Assembly: GCA_963772375.1 (NCBI GenBank)
Contig: CAVYXG010000001.1
Span: forward strand, 1,488,001-1,552,000
DNA: 64,000 nt
Source: DATBHM01 sp963772375
GTDB lineage: Bacteria; Actinomycetota; UBA4738; JACQTL01
Direction of reading: 5' to 3'
Shown: one piece after another, positions 16,649 to 25,369 of the stretch
How the letters are laid out: every line of letters starts with the position of its first letter
Position numbering within the stretch: the stretch's first letter is position 1
Made by a program: the position numbers and the translations under genes
Notes under the pieces: model-generated
Told to the model about the DNA's origin: nothing
Databases searched by the model: none
Seen by the model: only the letters and a program-made list of their open reading frames with translations

Positions 16649-17095
16649 ATGGTCACCGAAGAACGCTGGGAGCTCGAGCCGGGACTCACGGGCCGGGTCG
16701 CCGCCCGAGTCGACGAGGGCCGGACGGCCCGGTGGCTGGGATCGGGCGACGTCGACGTCCTGGGCACGCCTGCGGTGGTGGCGCTCGCCGAGGCGGCCGC
16801 ATGCGCGGCGGTGGCCGGGAGGCTCCCGGCCGGGAGCACGTCGGTCGGTACCCGCGTGGAGCTCGACCACGTCGCGCCCACGCTCCCAGGCCGTGTGGCG
16901 ACGGCGTCGGCGACGCTCCGTTCCGTCGAGGGACGGACGCTCGAGTTCGAGGTGTCGGTGGAGGACGACGCCGGCGTCGTCGCACGGGGCCGCCACGTCC
17001 GGGCGATCGTCGACCGGATGCGGTTCCTCGAGTCAGCTCGGGCGCGGGGCCATCCCGGCGACCAGGCCGCCCCGGACCCGGTCGCGGGGAGCTGA
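16649..17095 (+). CDS. FlK-like hotdog-fold thioesterase
   Basis: A 148-aa protein of the fluoroacetyl-CoA thioesterase (FlK)-like family. The family's Thr-Glu-His set can be read in VLGTPAVVALAEAAACAAV (Thr and Glu) and LDHVAPTLPGRV (His), and GRTLEFEVSVEDDAGVVARGRHVRAIV is the typical C-terminal hotdog strand pair. Most relatives hydrolyse acyl-CoAs of unknown identity; true fluoroacetyl-CoA specificity is not implied. The ATG at 16649 follows GGGAGCGAACGC. The gene ends five bases before the convergent propeller gene. Confidence 0.78.
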   Translation: MVTEERWELEPGLTGRVAARVDEGRTARWLGSGDVDVLGTPAVVALAEAAACAAVAGRLPAGSTSVGTRVELDHVAPTLPGRVATASATLRSVEGRTLEFEVSVEDDAGVVARGRHVRAIVDRMRFLESARARGHPGDQAAPDPVAGS

Positions 17096-17100
17096 CCCCC

Positions 17101-18510
17101 TTACGATGGCGACGCCGCGGCCGTCGACCCCGCGGTCGGCGACGGGGTGGAACCGGCGCTCGCCGGCGGGCGGTACCAGTCGGAGACGTCGCTCCAGCGC
17201 TGGTGGCCGCCCGGACCCGGCGCGGAGCCCAGGTCGATGTTGAGGTCGGCCACCTGGAGGTCCTTGCCGGTGGCCGGGTCGATCTCGATCAGGGCGAGCG
17301 TGCCCGGAGCGGTCCAGTCGTTCTGACTCCGGAACACCACCAGCAGCGTCCGTCCGTCGCGCGCCCATCGGGCGGTCTCGTACGCCCCGTTGCCGGGTGG
17401 TTCGATCTTGGTCCGCGTGCCGGTGTCGGTCCGGATGACCCAGAGCGCCCGGATGCTGCCGAAGAACTTCGACTCCCGGCCGTTCGCGATCGACGTCGCC
17501 GCCAGCCATCGCGCATCGGGCGAGCAGGCCGGCCACGCCCACGAGCGGATGTAGTCGTTCGTCAGGTTGTGGAACCGCCAGTCGGGCGGGCCCGTCCGCA
17601 GGACCTGCTTGCCGTCGGAGAGCTCCGGCTTGCCGCCGCCCGAGATCACGACGTCCCGCCCGCACGGCGACACCAGGTCGCGGTAGGGAAGCATCGAGTC
17701 CCACACGTTCTGCCAGTCGCCGCCCGCCGCGGGGACCGTGTTGAGGGCCCGGCCGGCCTGGTGGCGACCCTCCCTCGACAGCGGCCGGGACCAGAACAGG
17801 ATCCAGTTCGAATCGGGGGTCCACGCCGCGATCTCCGGGCTCGGTCCGCTCGTCTGGAACACCGTGTGCGTCACGAACGTGTGCACGTCGACGACGGCGA
17901 TCCGGCCCGGGAGGTCGATGGCCACGAGGGCACCGTTCGGGCTCCACAGGACGTGTCCGGCCCGCCCGGCGCTCGGGGCGAAGACGGCCTGCGTCTTCCC
18001 GCCGGGCCGGGCCACGGAGACCCCGCCGTTCTTCGTGACGAACGCCAGCCGCGCGCCGCGCGGCGACCACGCCCAGGAGGGCGTGCCGCTCGCGACGCTC
18101 ACCGGCTTCCCGCCGGTCGAGCGAACGTAGGAGAGACCGCCGTACGCCAGCCATCTCCCGTCCGCGCTGAACCGCACCGGCGCATCGGCACCCGTCGGCA
18201 CCAGGACCTTCTGGCGGCAGGTCGGGAGGTCCACCACGCGGAGCGCCCCCGATTCCACCCAGGTCACCTGCCCCAGCGACCGGAAGTCGGGGAACCCCGG
18301 CGAGCGGCAGCCGGGCAGGGGATCGAGCGCCGAGGCCGTGGCGGAGGGCGCGACGGTCGCCGCCGCCTCCGGACCGCGCAGCCACTTCGGCACCTCGACG
18401 ACCGCGAGATACGTCGCCCCGGCCGCCACGGCGATCAGGATGAGCGCGAGGAGGGTGTGCAGACCGGTCCGACGACGTGCCGGCTTCCTCGCCCACGGAC
18501 TCTGCTGCAT
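17101..18510 (-). CDS. Membrane-anchored TolB-like beta-propeller protein
   Basis: A 469-aa protein with a basic N-terminus, one membrane helix (about 18-40, LHTLLALILIAVAAGATYLAV) and an extracytoplasmic propeller. Repeats of the PD40/TolB type are visible: VRFSADGRWLAYGG, WSWSPRGARLAFVTKNGG-like, VLWSPNGALVAIDLPGR, AAWTPDSNWILFWS, CSPDARWLAATS and ARWARDGRTLLVVF. The C-terminal ~30 residues are Ser/Pro/Ala/Thr rich. Such proteins usually scaffold protein contacts or bind ligands at the cell surface. No catalytic motif is seen. Confidence 0.75.
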   Translation of the reverse strand: MQQSPWARKPARRRTGLHTLLALILIAVAAGATYLAVVEVPKWLRGPEAAATVAPSATASALDPLPGCRSPGFPDFRSLGQVTWVESGALRVVDLPTCRQKVLVPTGADAPVRFSADGRWLAYGGLSYVRSTGGKPVSVASGTPSWAWSPRGARLAFVTKNGGVSVARPGGKTQAVFAPSAGRAGHVLWSPNGALVAIDLPGRIAVVDVHTFVTHTVFQTSGPSPEIAAWTPDSNWILFWSRPLSREGRHQAGRALNTVPAAGGDWQNVWDSMLPYRDLVSPCGRDVVISGGGKPELSDGKQVLRTGPPDWRFHNLTNDYIRSWAWPACSPDARWLAATSIANGRESKFFGSIRALWVIRTDTGTRTKIEPPGNGAYETARWARDGRTLLVVFRSQNDWTAPGTLALIEIDPATGKDLQVADLNIDLGSAPGPGGHQRWSDVSDWYRPPASAGSTPSPTAGSTAAASPS

Positions 18511-18556
18511 CCGACCGATTCTCCCCCCGACGCCAGCGATGGAACAGGGAGCGCGG

Positions 18557-19834
18557 TCAGACGCCGAGGTATCGAGCCGCGAGCACGGCGTCGATCGGGA
18601 CGCTGGGAAGCGAGGTGTGCTCGGTGCCGACCACGACGATCTTGTGGGTGGCGTTGTTCAAGGCCACGCCGGTGCCCTCCGCGTCGTCGTCGAACGCGGT
18701 GAGCACCCCGCCGCCGTGGAACCCGGCATCGAGGCTGCCGTTCGAGTTCAGGCGGGCCACCGCGAACTCCTCCGACTGCCCGGCGGAGATCCCGGCCACG
18801 ACGATCAACCCGTCCGCCTGCACGGCGATGTCGGACGCGAGGTCGTCGCGGGAATGCCCGCCGCTCACGAACCCGATCGGGACGATCCCGTCCCCGCCGC
18901 CGAACGATGTGTCGAACGCGCCCGACCTCGTGTACTTCTCGACGACGATCTGGCCCTTGGCCGCGCCGGAGCTCGTGGTGCCGGCGGCCAGGATCCGTCC
19001 GGTCGACGGGATCGCGATCGCCGCCAGGCCGCCGCGCACCGAGGTCGCCCGGACCATCTTCCCGCCGTGGCCGAAGGCGTCATCCGGGTCGCCCGACTTC
19101 GTGTACGCCGCGAAGGCCATGTCGTGCGAACCGGACCCGGGGACGAGCGTGCCTCCGGCGACGATGCGCCCGTTCGTGGGATCGACCGCGACGGTCGTCG
19201 CCCGGGCCGGCTGGGCGAAGGCGGTCCGGTCCGAGCCGTCGTTCGAGAAGGCCGGGTCGGGACCGCCGTCGGCCAGGCGCCGCACGACCAGGAGCTGCCC
19301 GTCCGACGTCCCCACCACCACGATCCTCCCGTCGCCCTGGAGCGCGACGTCCTCCCCGGTGCTGGACGAGCCGACGCGGAGGAGCTGCAGCCCGTCGTCG
19401 GAGAACGAATGGTCGAGGGAACCGTCGGGGTTGAGCCGGAGGATGGCCATCGCGAACCCGGAGTCGCTCTGCCGGACGCTCGTGCCGACCACGACGATCT
19501 TGCCCTGACGGATCGCGACGGCATTGGCGAAGTCGGTGCGGTGCTGTCCAGTGGAGATGTGGGCCACCCCGTCGTTCGAGAACGTGTGGTCGAGGGTCCC
19601 GTCGATGTTGAACCGCAGGATCGTGATGTGCCCGTGGCTCGACCCAACGGCCACGATCCTGCCATCGGGTTGGATCGCGACGTCCGCCGCGCCCCCGGTG
19701 CTGCTGACGCGGACCTTCCCGTCATGGCTGAAGGTGTGGTCGAGGTCGCCGGGCGAGGCCGACGCGGGCAGGGCGAACACGGCCACGAACGCGACGGCGA
19801 TGGGGAACGCGAGGACGGCTCGACGCGTTGCCAC
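18557..19834 (-). CDS. Secreted delta-60 repeat protein
   Basis: A 425-aa exported protein. The signal peptide (about 1-27, RRAVLAFPIAVAFVAVFALPASAS) is followed by serial ~55-residue repeats carrying the delta-60 pattern: AIQPDGRIVAVGSS ... LRFNIDGTLDHTFSNDG, AIRQGKIVVVGTS ... LNPDGSLDHSFSDDG, and later LNSNGSLDAGFHGGG. Delta-60 repeats form beta-propeller-like surface domains of unknown function. The GTG at 19832-19834 follows AAGGAGGTGCCCG, an excellent ribosome binding site, and fixes the start. The C-terminus has no sorting signal. Confidence 0.82.
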   Translation of the reverse strand: MATRRAVLAFPIAVAFVAVFALPASASPGDLDHTFSHDGKVRVSSTGGAADVAIQPDGRIVAVGSSHGHITILRFNIDGTLDHTFSNDGVAHISTGQHRTDFANAVAIRQGKIVVVGTSVRQSDSGFAMAILRLNPDGSLDHSFSDDGLQLLRVGSSSTGEDVALQGDGRIVVVGTSDGQLLVVRRLADGGPDPAFSNDGSDRTAFAQPARATTVAVDPTNGRIVAGGTLVPGSGSHDMAFAAYTKSGDPDDAFGHGGKMVRATSVRGGLAAIAIPSTGRILAAGTTSSGAAKGQIVVEKYTRSGAFDTSFGGGDGIVPIGFVSGGHSRDDLASDIAVQADGLIVVAGISAGQSEEFAVARLNSNGSLDAGFHGGGVLTAFDDDAEGTGVALNNATHKIVVVGTEHTSLPSVPIDAVLAARYLGV

Positions 19835-19900
19835 CGGGCACCTCCTTGTGCTGGGGGGAACGCCGATGCTAGGTCGAGCGGCGGCCCCGGGCAAGGGGCC

Positions 19901-20290
19901 TCAGTCGAGGGGAGGCAGGTCGTCGAGGCTCGGTCCGGAGGGCGACGTGGGGTCCGACCCCGGCGGCCGGTCTCGGCGGTATTCCTTCATTCGCTTCGGG
20001 TAGCCGACGCGGGCGGCCTCGTAGACGGGGACGCCGAGCGAGCGAACCGAGCGTTCGTCGGGGACCGTGAACCGCCGCCACTCTCCGTCGTGCGCCACGA
20101 GCACGACCGTCATCGGCTGTTGCATGGTGCGCGGTTCGACGTAGGCCTCGACGCCGGCGCGCGCGGCCGCGAACTCCTTCATGCCCTTCACGTCGACGTC
20201 GCTCGAACGAACCTCCCCGGCCCGCCGCCGGAACAGCCCGCGCCGGGGCTTGCGCGGCATCCGGAACCGATCGTCGTCGCCCGCTCGCAT
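19901..20290 (-). CDS. Hypothetical protein (129 aa)
   Basis: A basic soluble protein without recognised domains. The N-terminus is Arg rich (RFRMPRKPRRGLFRRR), the middle (KEFAAARAGVEAYVEPRTMQQPMTVVLVAHDGEWRRFTVP) looks like a small alpha/beta unit, and the C-terminus is Pro/Ser/Asp rich. The segment ERSVRSLGVPVYEAARVGYPKRMKEY is strongly coding-like and resembles uncharacterised conserved actinobacterial proteins, but I cannot name a family. The ATG at 20288-20290 is used; an ATG ten codons later is also possible. Confidence 0.6.
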   Translation of the reverse strand: MRAGDDDRFRMPRKPRRGLFRRRAGEVRSSDVDVKGMKEFAAARAGVEAYVEPRTMQQPMTVVLVAHDGEWRRFTVPDERSVRSLGVPVYEAARVGYPKRMKEYRRDRPPGSDPTSPSGPSLDDLPPLD

Positions 20291-20350
20291 GGCCGTCTCG
20301 ATCCTACGGCGTGTCGCGGGGAAGACGGCTGCGACCGCGCTCGGGCGCCA

Positions 20351-21895
20351 CTACGAGGGCTCCGACGTGATCATCGGCTCGGGCTTCCCGGCCTGCGCCG
20401 CCAGCTTCGAGCAGTCCCGGGGCTGCAGCACGAGCGGCTTCAGGATCTGCGCGGGGGACTTCGAGAAGTTGAACGCCGGCACGGTGCCGTTGGACCCGAG
20501 CAGGTCGTTCGCGGCGGGGTCGTTCGGGTCGGTGGGGCTGTCGGGGACGCGCTGCTGGGGAAGCGGCGCCACGCCCGCCCAGTGCTCGATGAAGTTCAGG
20601 ACCGAGTCGAACGACATGACCTGGTGGTTCACCGTCCACCGGGCCCACGGGGACATGATGATCGCCGGCACACGGGGGCCCAGTCCGTAGATGTCCGGGT
20701 GGGGCGGCGCGACGTGGTCGTAGAAGCCGCCGTCGTCGTCCCACGTGAGGATGACCACGGTGCTGCTCCAGTACCTGCTTCGCATCACCGCGTTCAGCAT
20801 GTTCACGGTCCAGTTCTCCCCGCCGCAGATGCCGCCGGGCGGGTGATCGGAGACCCCCAGCGGTGGCGTCAGCCACGAGACCGCCGGAAGGGCTCCCGAG
20901 CTGAGGTCGTGCAGGAACGTGTCGGGCGTGGCGACGTGCGAGCTGTGGACGAAGTTGGTGTAGTCGTACTGGACCTGGTACTCGGGCCGGACGTACGCGT
21001 TGGCGCCCAGGTACTCCTTCCACGGGATCGCGTTCGGCTTGTGCGTCGACAGCTCGTGCGGCAGCGAGACGAACGACGGGCTCGTGCACGCCGGCGAGCG
21101 CTCGTACCAGAACTGCCGGACCGAACGGGGGTCGTTCGCCTCGACCGACAGGACGTCGGGATCGTCCGGCGCGATGCCCTTCTTGAACGAGAGGTCGCGC
21201 TCCGATGGGTCACCGCAGAACTGCCTCCCGGCCGTCGTCCCCTCCTGCGACGAGTTCTCGTGGTCGACGAACCCGTCGCTCGAGCCCCCGATCGTCCACA
21301 GGTGCTCGACCCCGGACGGGCCGTAGATCGGCGTGAAGAAATGGTCGGCGAGCTCGAAGTGCTGCGCGTACCACCAGTAGTTGGGGATGCCGACGAAGCT
21401 CGGCGGGGCCGGCAGCTTGGGCGGCCGCTGGTACTGCAGGTAGCTCGGGCACTTGTTGGTGGAGCACCTGTAGTTCGGCGAGCTCGTGTACAGCTTGTTG
21501 AAGCAGTCCATCCGGCCGTTGTCGATCGAGACCAGCCCGCCGATGAAGTCGTGCTGGATGTCGGGCGCGCGATCGGGTTCGGGGAGCAGCGGCAGCGTGT
21601 GCTTGATGCCCGCGCCGCAGGCCGCCCCGGTGGTGGCCCCGTCCGCGCCGGGGAAGCGCCCGAACATCGAGTCGAACGACCGGTTCTCCTTGGTGATCCA
21701 GATGATGTGCTTGATGTGCTGCCGCGCCGCCGTGATCGTGGGCGTGACGCGGAACCCGCCGGCGCCGGCGGTCCCACTCGCACCGGGGCGGGGAAGCAGG
21801 CTCGCCGAGGCGAACGCAGCGACCACGGCGATCCCGGCGACGACCGCGCCGGGACGCACGGAACGGTGGAAGGGTCGGTCGGGGGGACGGAGCAT
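20351..21895 (-). CDS. Secreted phosphoesterase (phospholipase C / acid phosphatase type)
   Basis: A 514-aa exported enzyme of the phosphoesterase family that includes bacterial non-haemolytic phospholipases C and acid phosphatase AcpA. An N-terminal hydrophobic segment (about 16-33) with preceding Arg residues acts as signal or anchor. The catalytic start motif ENRSFDSMFGRFPG is at about 71-84; LTWDDDGGFYDHVAPP, with metal-binding Asp and His residues, is near 385-400; PWARWTVNHQVMSFDSVLNFIE is also typical. Cysteine pairs (CSTNKC, CGAG) suggest disulfides. Three 28-bp repeats lie directly upstream and may control it. Confidence 0.87.
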   Translation of the reverse strand: MLRPPDRPFHRSVRPGAVVAGIAVVAAFASASLLPRPGASGTAGAGGFRVTPTITAARQHIKHIIWITKENRSFDSMFGRFPGADGATTGAACGAGIKHTLPLLPEPDRAPDIQHDFIGGLVSIDNGRMDCFNKLYTSSPNYRCSTNKCPSYLQYQRPPKLPAPPSFVGIPNYWWYAQHFELADHFFTPIYGPSGVEHLWTIGGSSDGFVDHENSSQEGTTAGRQFCGDPSERDLSFKKGIAPDDPDVLSVEANDPRSVRQFWYERSPACTSPSFVSLPHELSTHKPNAIPWKEYLGANAYVRPEYQVQYDYTNFVHSSHVATPDTFLHDLSSGALPAVSWLTPPLGVSDHPPGGICGGENWTVNMLNAVMRSRYWSSTVVILTWDDDGGFYDHVAPPHPDIYGLGPRVPAIIMSPWARWTVNHQVMSFDSVLNFIEHWAGVAPLPQQRVPDSPTDPNDPAANDLLGSNGTVPAFNFSKSPAQILKPLVLQPRDCSKLAAQAGKPEPMITSEPS

Positions 21896-21921
21896 CCGTC
21901 CGATGAAACCCGACCGGGCCC

Positions 21922-21995
21922 GGTTCCGTCAACGAACCCGGTGGGGGCTCGTTCCGTCGACGAACCGGTGGAAGCCCGGTTCCGTCGACGAACCC
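21922..21995. repeat. Three direct repeats of 28-bp period, each an imperfect palindrome
   Basis: The core GTTCCGTC(A/G)ACGAACC begins at 21923, 21951 and 21979, exactly 28 bases apart. Each copy is nearly palindromic around GTCGAC: GGTTC at one end, GAACC at the other. The ~11 bases between cores vary. The array fills the space between the phosphoesterase start (21895) and the end of the ThDP enzyme gene (22005). Helical phasing of about 2.7 turns does not place copies on one DNA face. It is too short for a CRISPR, and could be a multi-site operator. Confidence 0.7.
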
Positions 21996-22004
21996 GAGCG
22001 ACGC

Positions 22005-23636
22005 TCAGCCCAGGTACGAGCTCCGCTGCATGAGCGTCGGGTCCACGATGACGTTCACGCACGCGGCCACCCCCGCGTCGAAGGCCCGCTCGAGGGCCGG
22101 GCGGATCTCGTTCGGCTTCTCGACGCGTTCCCCGTAGCCGCCGAGGCCCTCGACCATCCGCTCGTACGGCGAGTCGCCGAGCTCGCTGGCGGGGGCGTTG
22201 CCCTGGCCGTACAGCGCCTCCTGCGCCACCTTGATCTGCCCCCAGGCGCCGTCGTTCCCGATGATGCCCACGAACGGCAGCCCCTTGCGAATCGCGGTGT
22301 CGTACTCCATGGCGTTGAGCCCGAACGACCCGTCGCCGTACACGATCGCGACCTGCTTGTCGGGATGGGCGAGGCGCGCGGCGATGGCGAAGGAGGGGCC
22401 CACGCCCAGGCAGCCGAACGGGCCCGGGTCGAGCCACTGGCCGGGGCCGTTCGCCGGGATGATCGATGCGCTGATCCCCACGATGTCGCCGCCGTCGCCG
22501 ACCACGATCGCGTCGGGATCGAGGAAGTCGCGGATCTCCCTGGCGAACCGCTGGGGGTGGATGGGCACGGCGTCGGACTCCATGCCCTCGCGGGCCCTGG
22601 CCTGGAGGCGCTGTTCCTCATCACGGACCTGATGCGTCCACTGCCGTTCCTCGGCCCGGCCCGCGCCGGCCTGCAGGAGCTGCTCCATGACCTTGCCCGG
22701 GTCGCCGACGATCCCGACGTCCACCGGGCGGTTGCGCCCGATGTGCGTGCCGTCGACGTCGACCTGGACCACCGTCGCGTCGGGGCTGATGTTGCGCCGA
22801 CCGAACCCCAGCCGGAAGTCCCAGTCCACGCCGATCGCGAGCAGCACGTCGCACTGCTGCAGGGCGAACTTCCTGGCGCCCGCCATGTACGAGGGGTGGG
22901 TCGGCGGCAGCGAGCCGCGGCCGAGCGAGTTGAGGAACACCGGGAACTTCGTGGCGTCCGCCAGCTCCCGCAGCGCCTCGTGCGCGCCCGCCCACCGGAC
23001 GCCGCTGCCGGCGAAGATCACCGGGTGCTCGGCGCCGTCCAGCAGCCGGGCGGCCTCCGCCACCAGGTCCGGGTCGCCGAGCGGACGCGCGGTCGTCCGC
23101 GAGTGGAGCGGCGCCTCCACGCCGGACGCCGAGTTGAACTGCACGTCGAGGGGCACATCGAGGAACACCGGCCCCGGGCGTCCCGACAGCGCGTGCCGGA
23201 GGGCGGTCGTGGTGAAGTCGCCGAGCGCCCTCGTGTCGTAGCAGGTCTTCGCCCACTTGGTGATGGAGCGGACCAGGCTCACCTGGTCCATCTCCTGCAG
23301 CGAGCCCATCTCGAACTCCATGATCGGGTTCTTGCCCGAGAGCACGAGGATCGGCGAGTTGGCGTAGAAGGCGTTCGCGATGCCGGTCACGGCGTCGGTG
23401 AGGCCGGGCCCCGCGGTGACGGCGGCGACTCCGGGCTCCAGCGTGAGGCGGGCCCATCCGTCGGCCGCGTGGGTCGCGGCCTGCTCGTGCCGGAAGTCGA
23501 TCACCTCGATTCCGGCGTCGACGCAACCGTCGTAGATCGGGGCGATGTGCCCGCCCGAGAGGGTGAACAGATACCGGACCCCCTCGTTCTTCAATGCCTC
23601 CGCGATAAGGTGTCCGCCGTGTCTGGGCTTTTCCAT
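22005..23636 (-). CDS. Thiamine-diphosphate-dependent enzyme, acetolactate synthase / oxalyl-CoA decarboxylase-like
   Basis: A 543-aa ThDP enzyme with the full three-domain layout. In the PYR domain, DFRHEQAATHAADGWAR carries the Glu that activates the thiazolium and AAVTAGPGLTDAVTGIANA follows; the central domain has AHPVIFAGSGV-like EHPVIFAGSGVRW; the PP domain has GDGSFGLNAMEYDTAIRKG and IGNDGAWGQ, the ThDP-Mg binding motif GDG-x(24-27)-N. The substrate is uncertain: oxalyl-CoA, glyoxylate or 2-oxo acid decarboxylation or carboligation are all possible. The ATG at 23634-23636 follows GAGGACGACG. The divergent methyltransferase start overlaps its first codons. Confidence 0.82.
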   Translation of the reverse strand: MEKPRHGGHLIAEALKNEGVRYLFTLSGGHIAPIYDGCVDAGIEVIDFRHEQAATHAADGWARLTLEPGVAAVTAGPGLTDAVTGIANAFYANSPILVLSGKNPIMEFEMGSLQEMDQVSLVRSITKWAKTCYDTRALGDFTTTALRHALSGRPGPVFLDVPLDVQFNSASGVEAPLHSRTTARPLGDPDLVAEAARLLDGAEHPVIFAGSGVRWAGAHEALRELADATKFPVFLNSLGRGSLPPTHPSYMAGARKFALQQCDVLLAIGVDWDFRLGFGRRNISPDATVVQVDVDGTHIGRNRPVDVGIVGDPGKVMEQLLQAGAGRAEERQWTHQVRDEEQRLQARAREGMESDAVPIHPQRFAREIRDFLDPDAIVVGDGGDIVGISASIIPANGPGQWLDPGPFGCLGVGPSFAIAARLAHPDKQVAIVYGDGSFGLNAMEYDTAIRKGLPFVGIIGNDGAWGQIKVAQEALYGQGNAPASELGDSPYERMVEGLGGYGERVEKPNEIRPALERAFDAGVAACVNVIVDPTLMQRSSYLG

Positions 23637-24554
23637 CGTCGTCCTCGCAGGGGAAACGGGGCAGATCCCACTGTACCCGGGGCCTCTGCGGGCAATGCAA
23701 ACGCACCCAACGCGGCTCCGCTCGCCAACGACTGGCGCACGTACGACACCGTGGCCGACACCTACGAGCGCGTCCACGGCCGGCGGACGGGCGCGATCGC
23801 CGCGGACCTCGTCGCGATGGCCGGCGTGGTGCCGGGGCAGCGCGTCCTCGACGTCGGGACCGGGACCGGTGTGGTTGCGGCCGCGGCGATCTCTGCCGGC
23901 GCCAGGGCGGTGGGGGTCGACCCCTCGATCGAGATGCTGCGGGTGTGCCGGGAGGCCCGTCCCGACGTCCCGGTTGCGGCCGCCGTGGCCATCGACCTGC
24001 CGTTCCGCGACGGGACCTTCGACGCGGTGATGGCGGGGTTCGTGCTCTCGCACTTCGTCCACCTGGACACCGCGCTGTTCGACCTGATTCGGGTGACCCG
24101 CCCGGGCGGCACGATCGCCGTGAGCACGTGGAGCGAGACCGAGGACGAGTTCCAGCGGACCTGGCGCGAGCTGGTCGAGGACGTGGCCACGCACGAGCTG
24201 CTGCAGGACGCGGCGACGCGCGCCATGCCGAACGAGGACCGGTTCCGGGACCGCCACCGTCTGGAGGAGGGGCTCCGGGACGCGCACCTCCACCCCGTGC
24301 GCGTCGAGGTGCGCGAGTACCGGTTCCAGATGTCGCTCGACGACTACGTCGACGGGCGGACGACCGCGATGTCGGGGCGGTTCCTGCGCGACATGCTGGG
24401 CGACGAGGCGTGGGGGACGTTCCTCGAGCGGGCCCGCGCCGTGTTCCGCGAGCGCTTTCCGGACCCGCTCACCGACTTCCGCGAGGTCAACCTGGCGGTC
24501 GCGACGAAGCCGGCCGACTACACGTCGGCGAACACCCAGGGCCGGGGACGGTAG
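23619..24554 (+). CDS. SAM-dependent class I methyltransferase
   Basis: About 311 aa. The Rossmann core is clear: VLDVGTGTGVVAAAAIS (motif I, SAM binding), VGVDPSIEMLRVCREA (acidic loop), FDAVMAGFVLSHFVH (motif III region) and RVTRPGGTIAVSTWSE. The preceding YDTVADTYERVHGR is the usual N-terminal helix of the UbiE-like group. The acceptor is unknown. No ATG exists upstream of the domain in this frame; GTG at 23619 (or 23610) is the only reasonable start and overlaps the opening 18 bases of the divergent ThDP gene. Confidence 0.8.
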   Translation: MSGLFHRRPRRGNGADPTVPGASAGNANAPNAAPLANDWRTYDTVADTYERVHGRRTGAIAADLVAMAGVVPGQRVLDVGTGTGVVAAAAISAGARAVGVDPSIEMLRVCREARPDVPVAAAVAIDLPFRDGTFDAVMAGFVLSHFVHLDTALFDLIRVTRPGGTIAVSTWSETEDEFQRTWRELVEDVATHELLQDAATRAMPNEDRFRDRHRLEEGLRDAHLHPVRVEVREYRFQMSLDDYVDGRTTAMSGRFLRDMLGDEAWGTFLERARAVFRERFPDPLTDFREVNLAVATKPADYTSANTQGRGR

Positions 24555-24565
24555 GGCTCCCGGCC

Positions 24566-24841
24566 TCAGCGATCGGCCTGTCCGGGCGGATCGGACTCGC
24601 CGGTCCCCCAGAACGCATCCGTCGCGGCGGCATCACCCGGGTGGACCCATCGCTCCGCGATCCGCCCGTCCTCCGAGAACCGGAACACCTGCACCGCCCG
24701 GTCCCGCAGACGGCGACCCCGACGCTCGCCCGAGACGTCGAGGATCGCCACGCCGTGGCGTTCGTTGACCAGGATGTCCACCGGGCGAACCTCCACCGAG
24801 CCCGCGCTCAGGTCGAGGGCGCGTTCGAGATAGCCGATCAC
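24566..24841 (-). CDS. SnoaL-like/NTF2-fold protein, start codon unclear
   Basis: From the GTG at 24839-24841 this gives 91 residues (VEVRPVDILVNERHGVAILDV, DRAVQVFRFSEDGRIAERWVHPG), the C-terminal half of a nuclear-transport-factor-2-like fold. The same frame stays open upstream to about 25020 and encodes the missing N-terminal half (NRDVLAAAFAAFARRDLAAI, TEDVAWHTPGRHLLSGDYAG), so the whole NTF2 domain is present, but without an ATG, GTG or TTG; only CTG codons are available near 25014-25026. Either a CTG start is used or the start was lost. It lies directly after a decayed paralogue. Confidence 0.6.
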   Translation of the reverse strand: MIGYLERALDLSAGSVEVRPVDILVNERHGVAILDVSGERRGRRLRDRAVQVFRFSEDGRIAERWVHPGDAAATDAFWGTGESDPPGQADR

Positions 24842-25008
24842 CGCCTCCCTCCCGGCGTAGTCCCCGGAGAGCAGGTGCCGGCCGGGGGTGTGCCAGGCGA
24901 CGTCCTCGGTCAGGAGCGCACGGATCGCGGCGAGGTCACGGCGAGCGAAGGCGGCGAAGGCCGCCGCGAGAACGTCGCGGTTCGGATGGTCCGCCGTCGA
25001 GGAAACCG

Positions 25009-25232
25009 TCAGTCGCTCCAGGACTCGTCGCCAGCATAGACGTCCCCAGGATGCAGCCCTTGCTCGGTGACCCCGAGAACGTCGTGGATCTCGAGCGTGA
25101 AGGTCCCACCGGTCAGCCCGAACACCTTCGCGAGATTGCCGAAGACCTCGTCCTTCCCCCGGAAGTCGCCCGCGAGCTGGTGGCGACCGGGCGCTACCCG
25201 TTGCGGACGAGCTCCTCGTTCGGATGTGTCAT
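25009..25232 (-). pseudogene. Decayed SnoaL-like (NTF2-fold) gene
   Basis: Remnant of a ~130-residue SnoaL-like protein. ATG at 25230-25232, after a good site AGGGGAGGCCGCG, opens MTHPNEELVRNG and then hits TAG. In the next frame the family resumes with APGRHQLAGDFRGKDEVFGN and LAKVFGLTGGTFTLEIHDVLG, then jumps to the family's last residues LHPGDVYAGDESWSD and a TGA. Compared with the expected fold, about 20 residues (with a frame change) and about 30 residues are missing at two internal places. It is therefore unlikely to make a folded protein. The paralogue at 24566 follows immediately. Confidence 0.65.
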
Positions 25233-25369
25233 CGCGGCCTCCCCTGTCGACGGAACCGGTCGGCGCGGATTGTGCGGCCGCGGCGGCCGAAACGGCAAGG
25301 GCCGGCGCGGAGGGGAGCGAGCGGCCTCCGGGTGAACACACCGCAGGGTCGAGGCGGCGATCGATGAGC

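Noticed and set aside
21922..21995. Possible short CRISPR array (three repeats).
   Set aside because: Spacing between cores is only ~11 bases, repeats are short and imperfect, and no cas gene is present.
18338..22033. 1231-codon plus-strand frame over the delta-60 and phosphoesterase genes.
   Set aside because: Antisense shadow: composition is Arg/Val/Gly/Asp-rich without motifs, whereas the minus-strand frames encode recognisable families.
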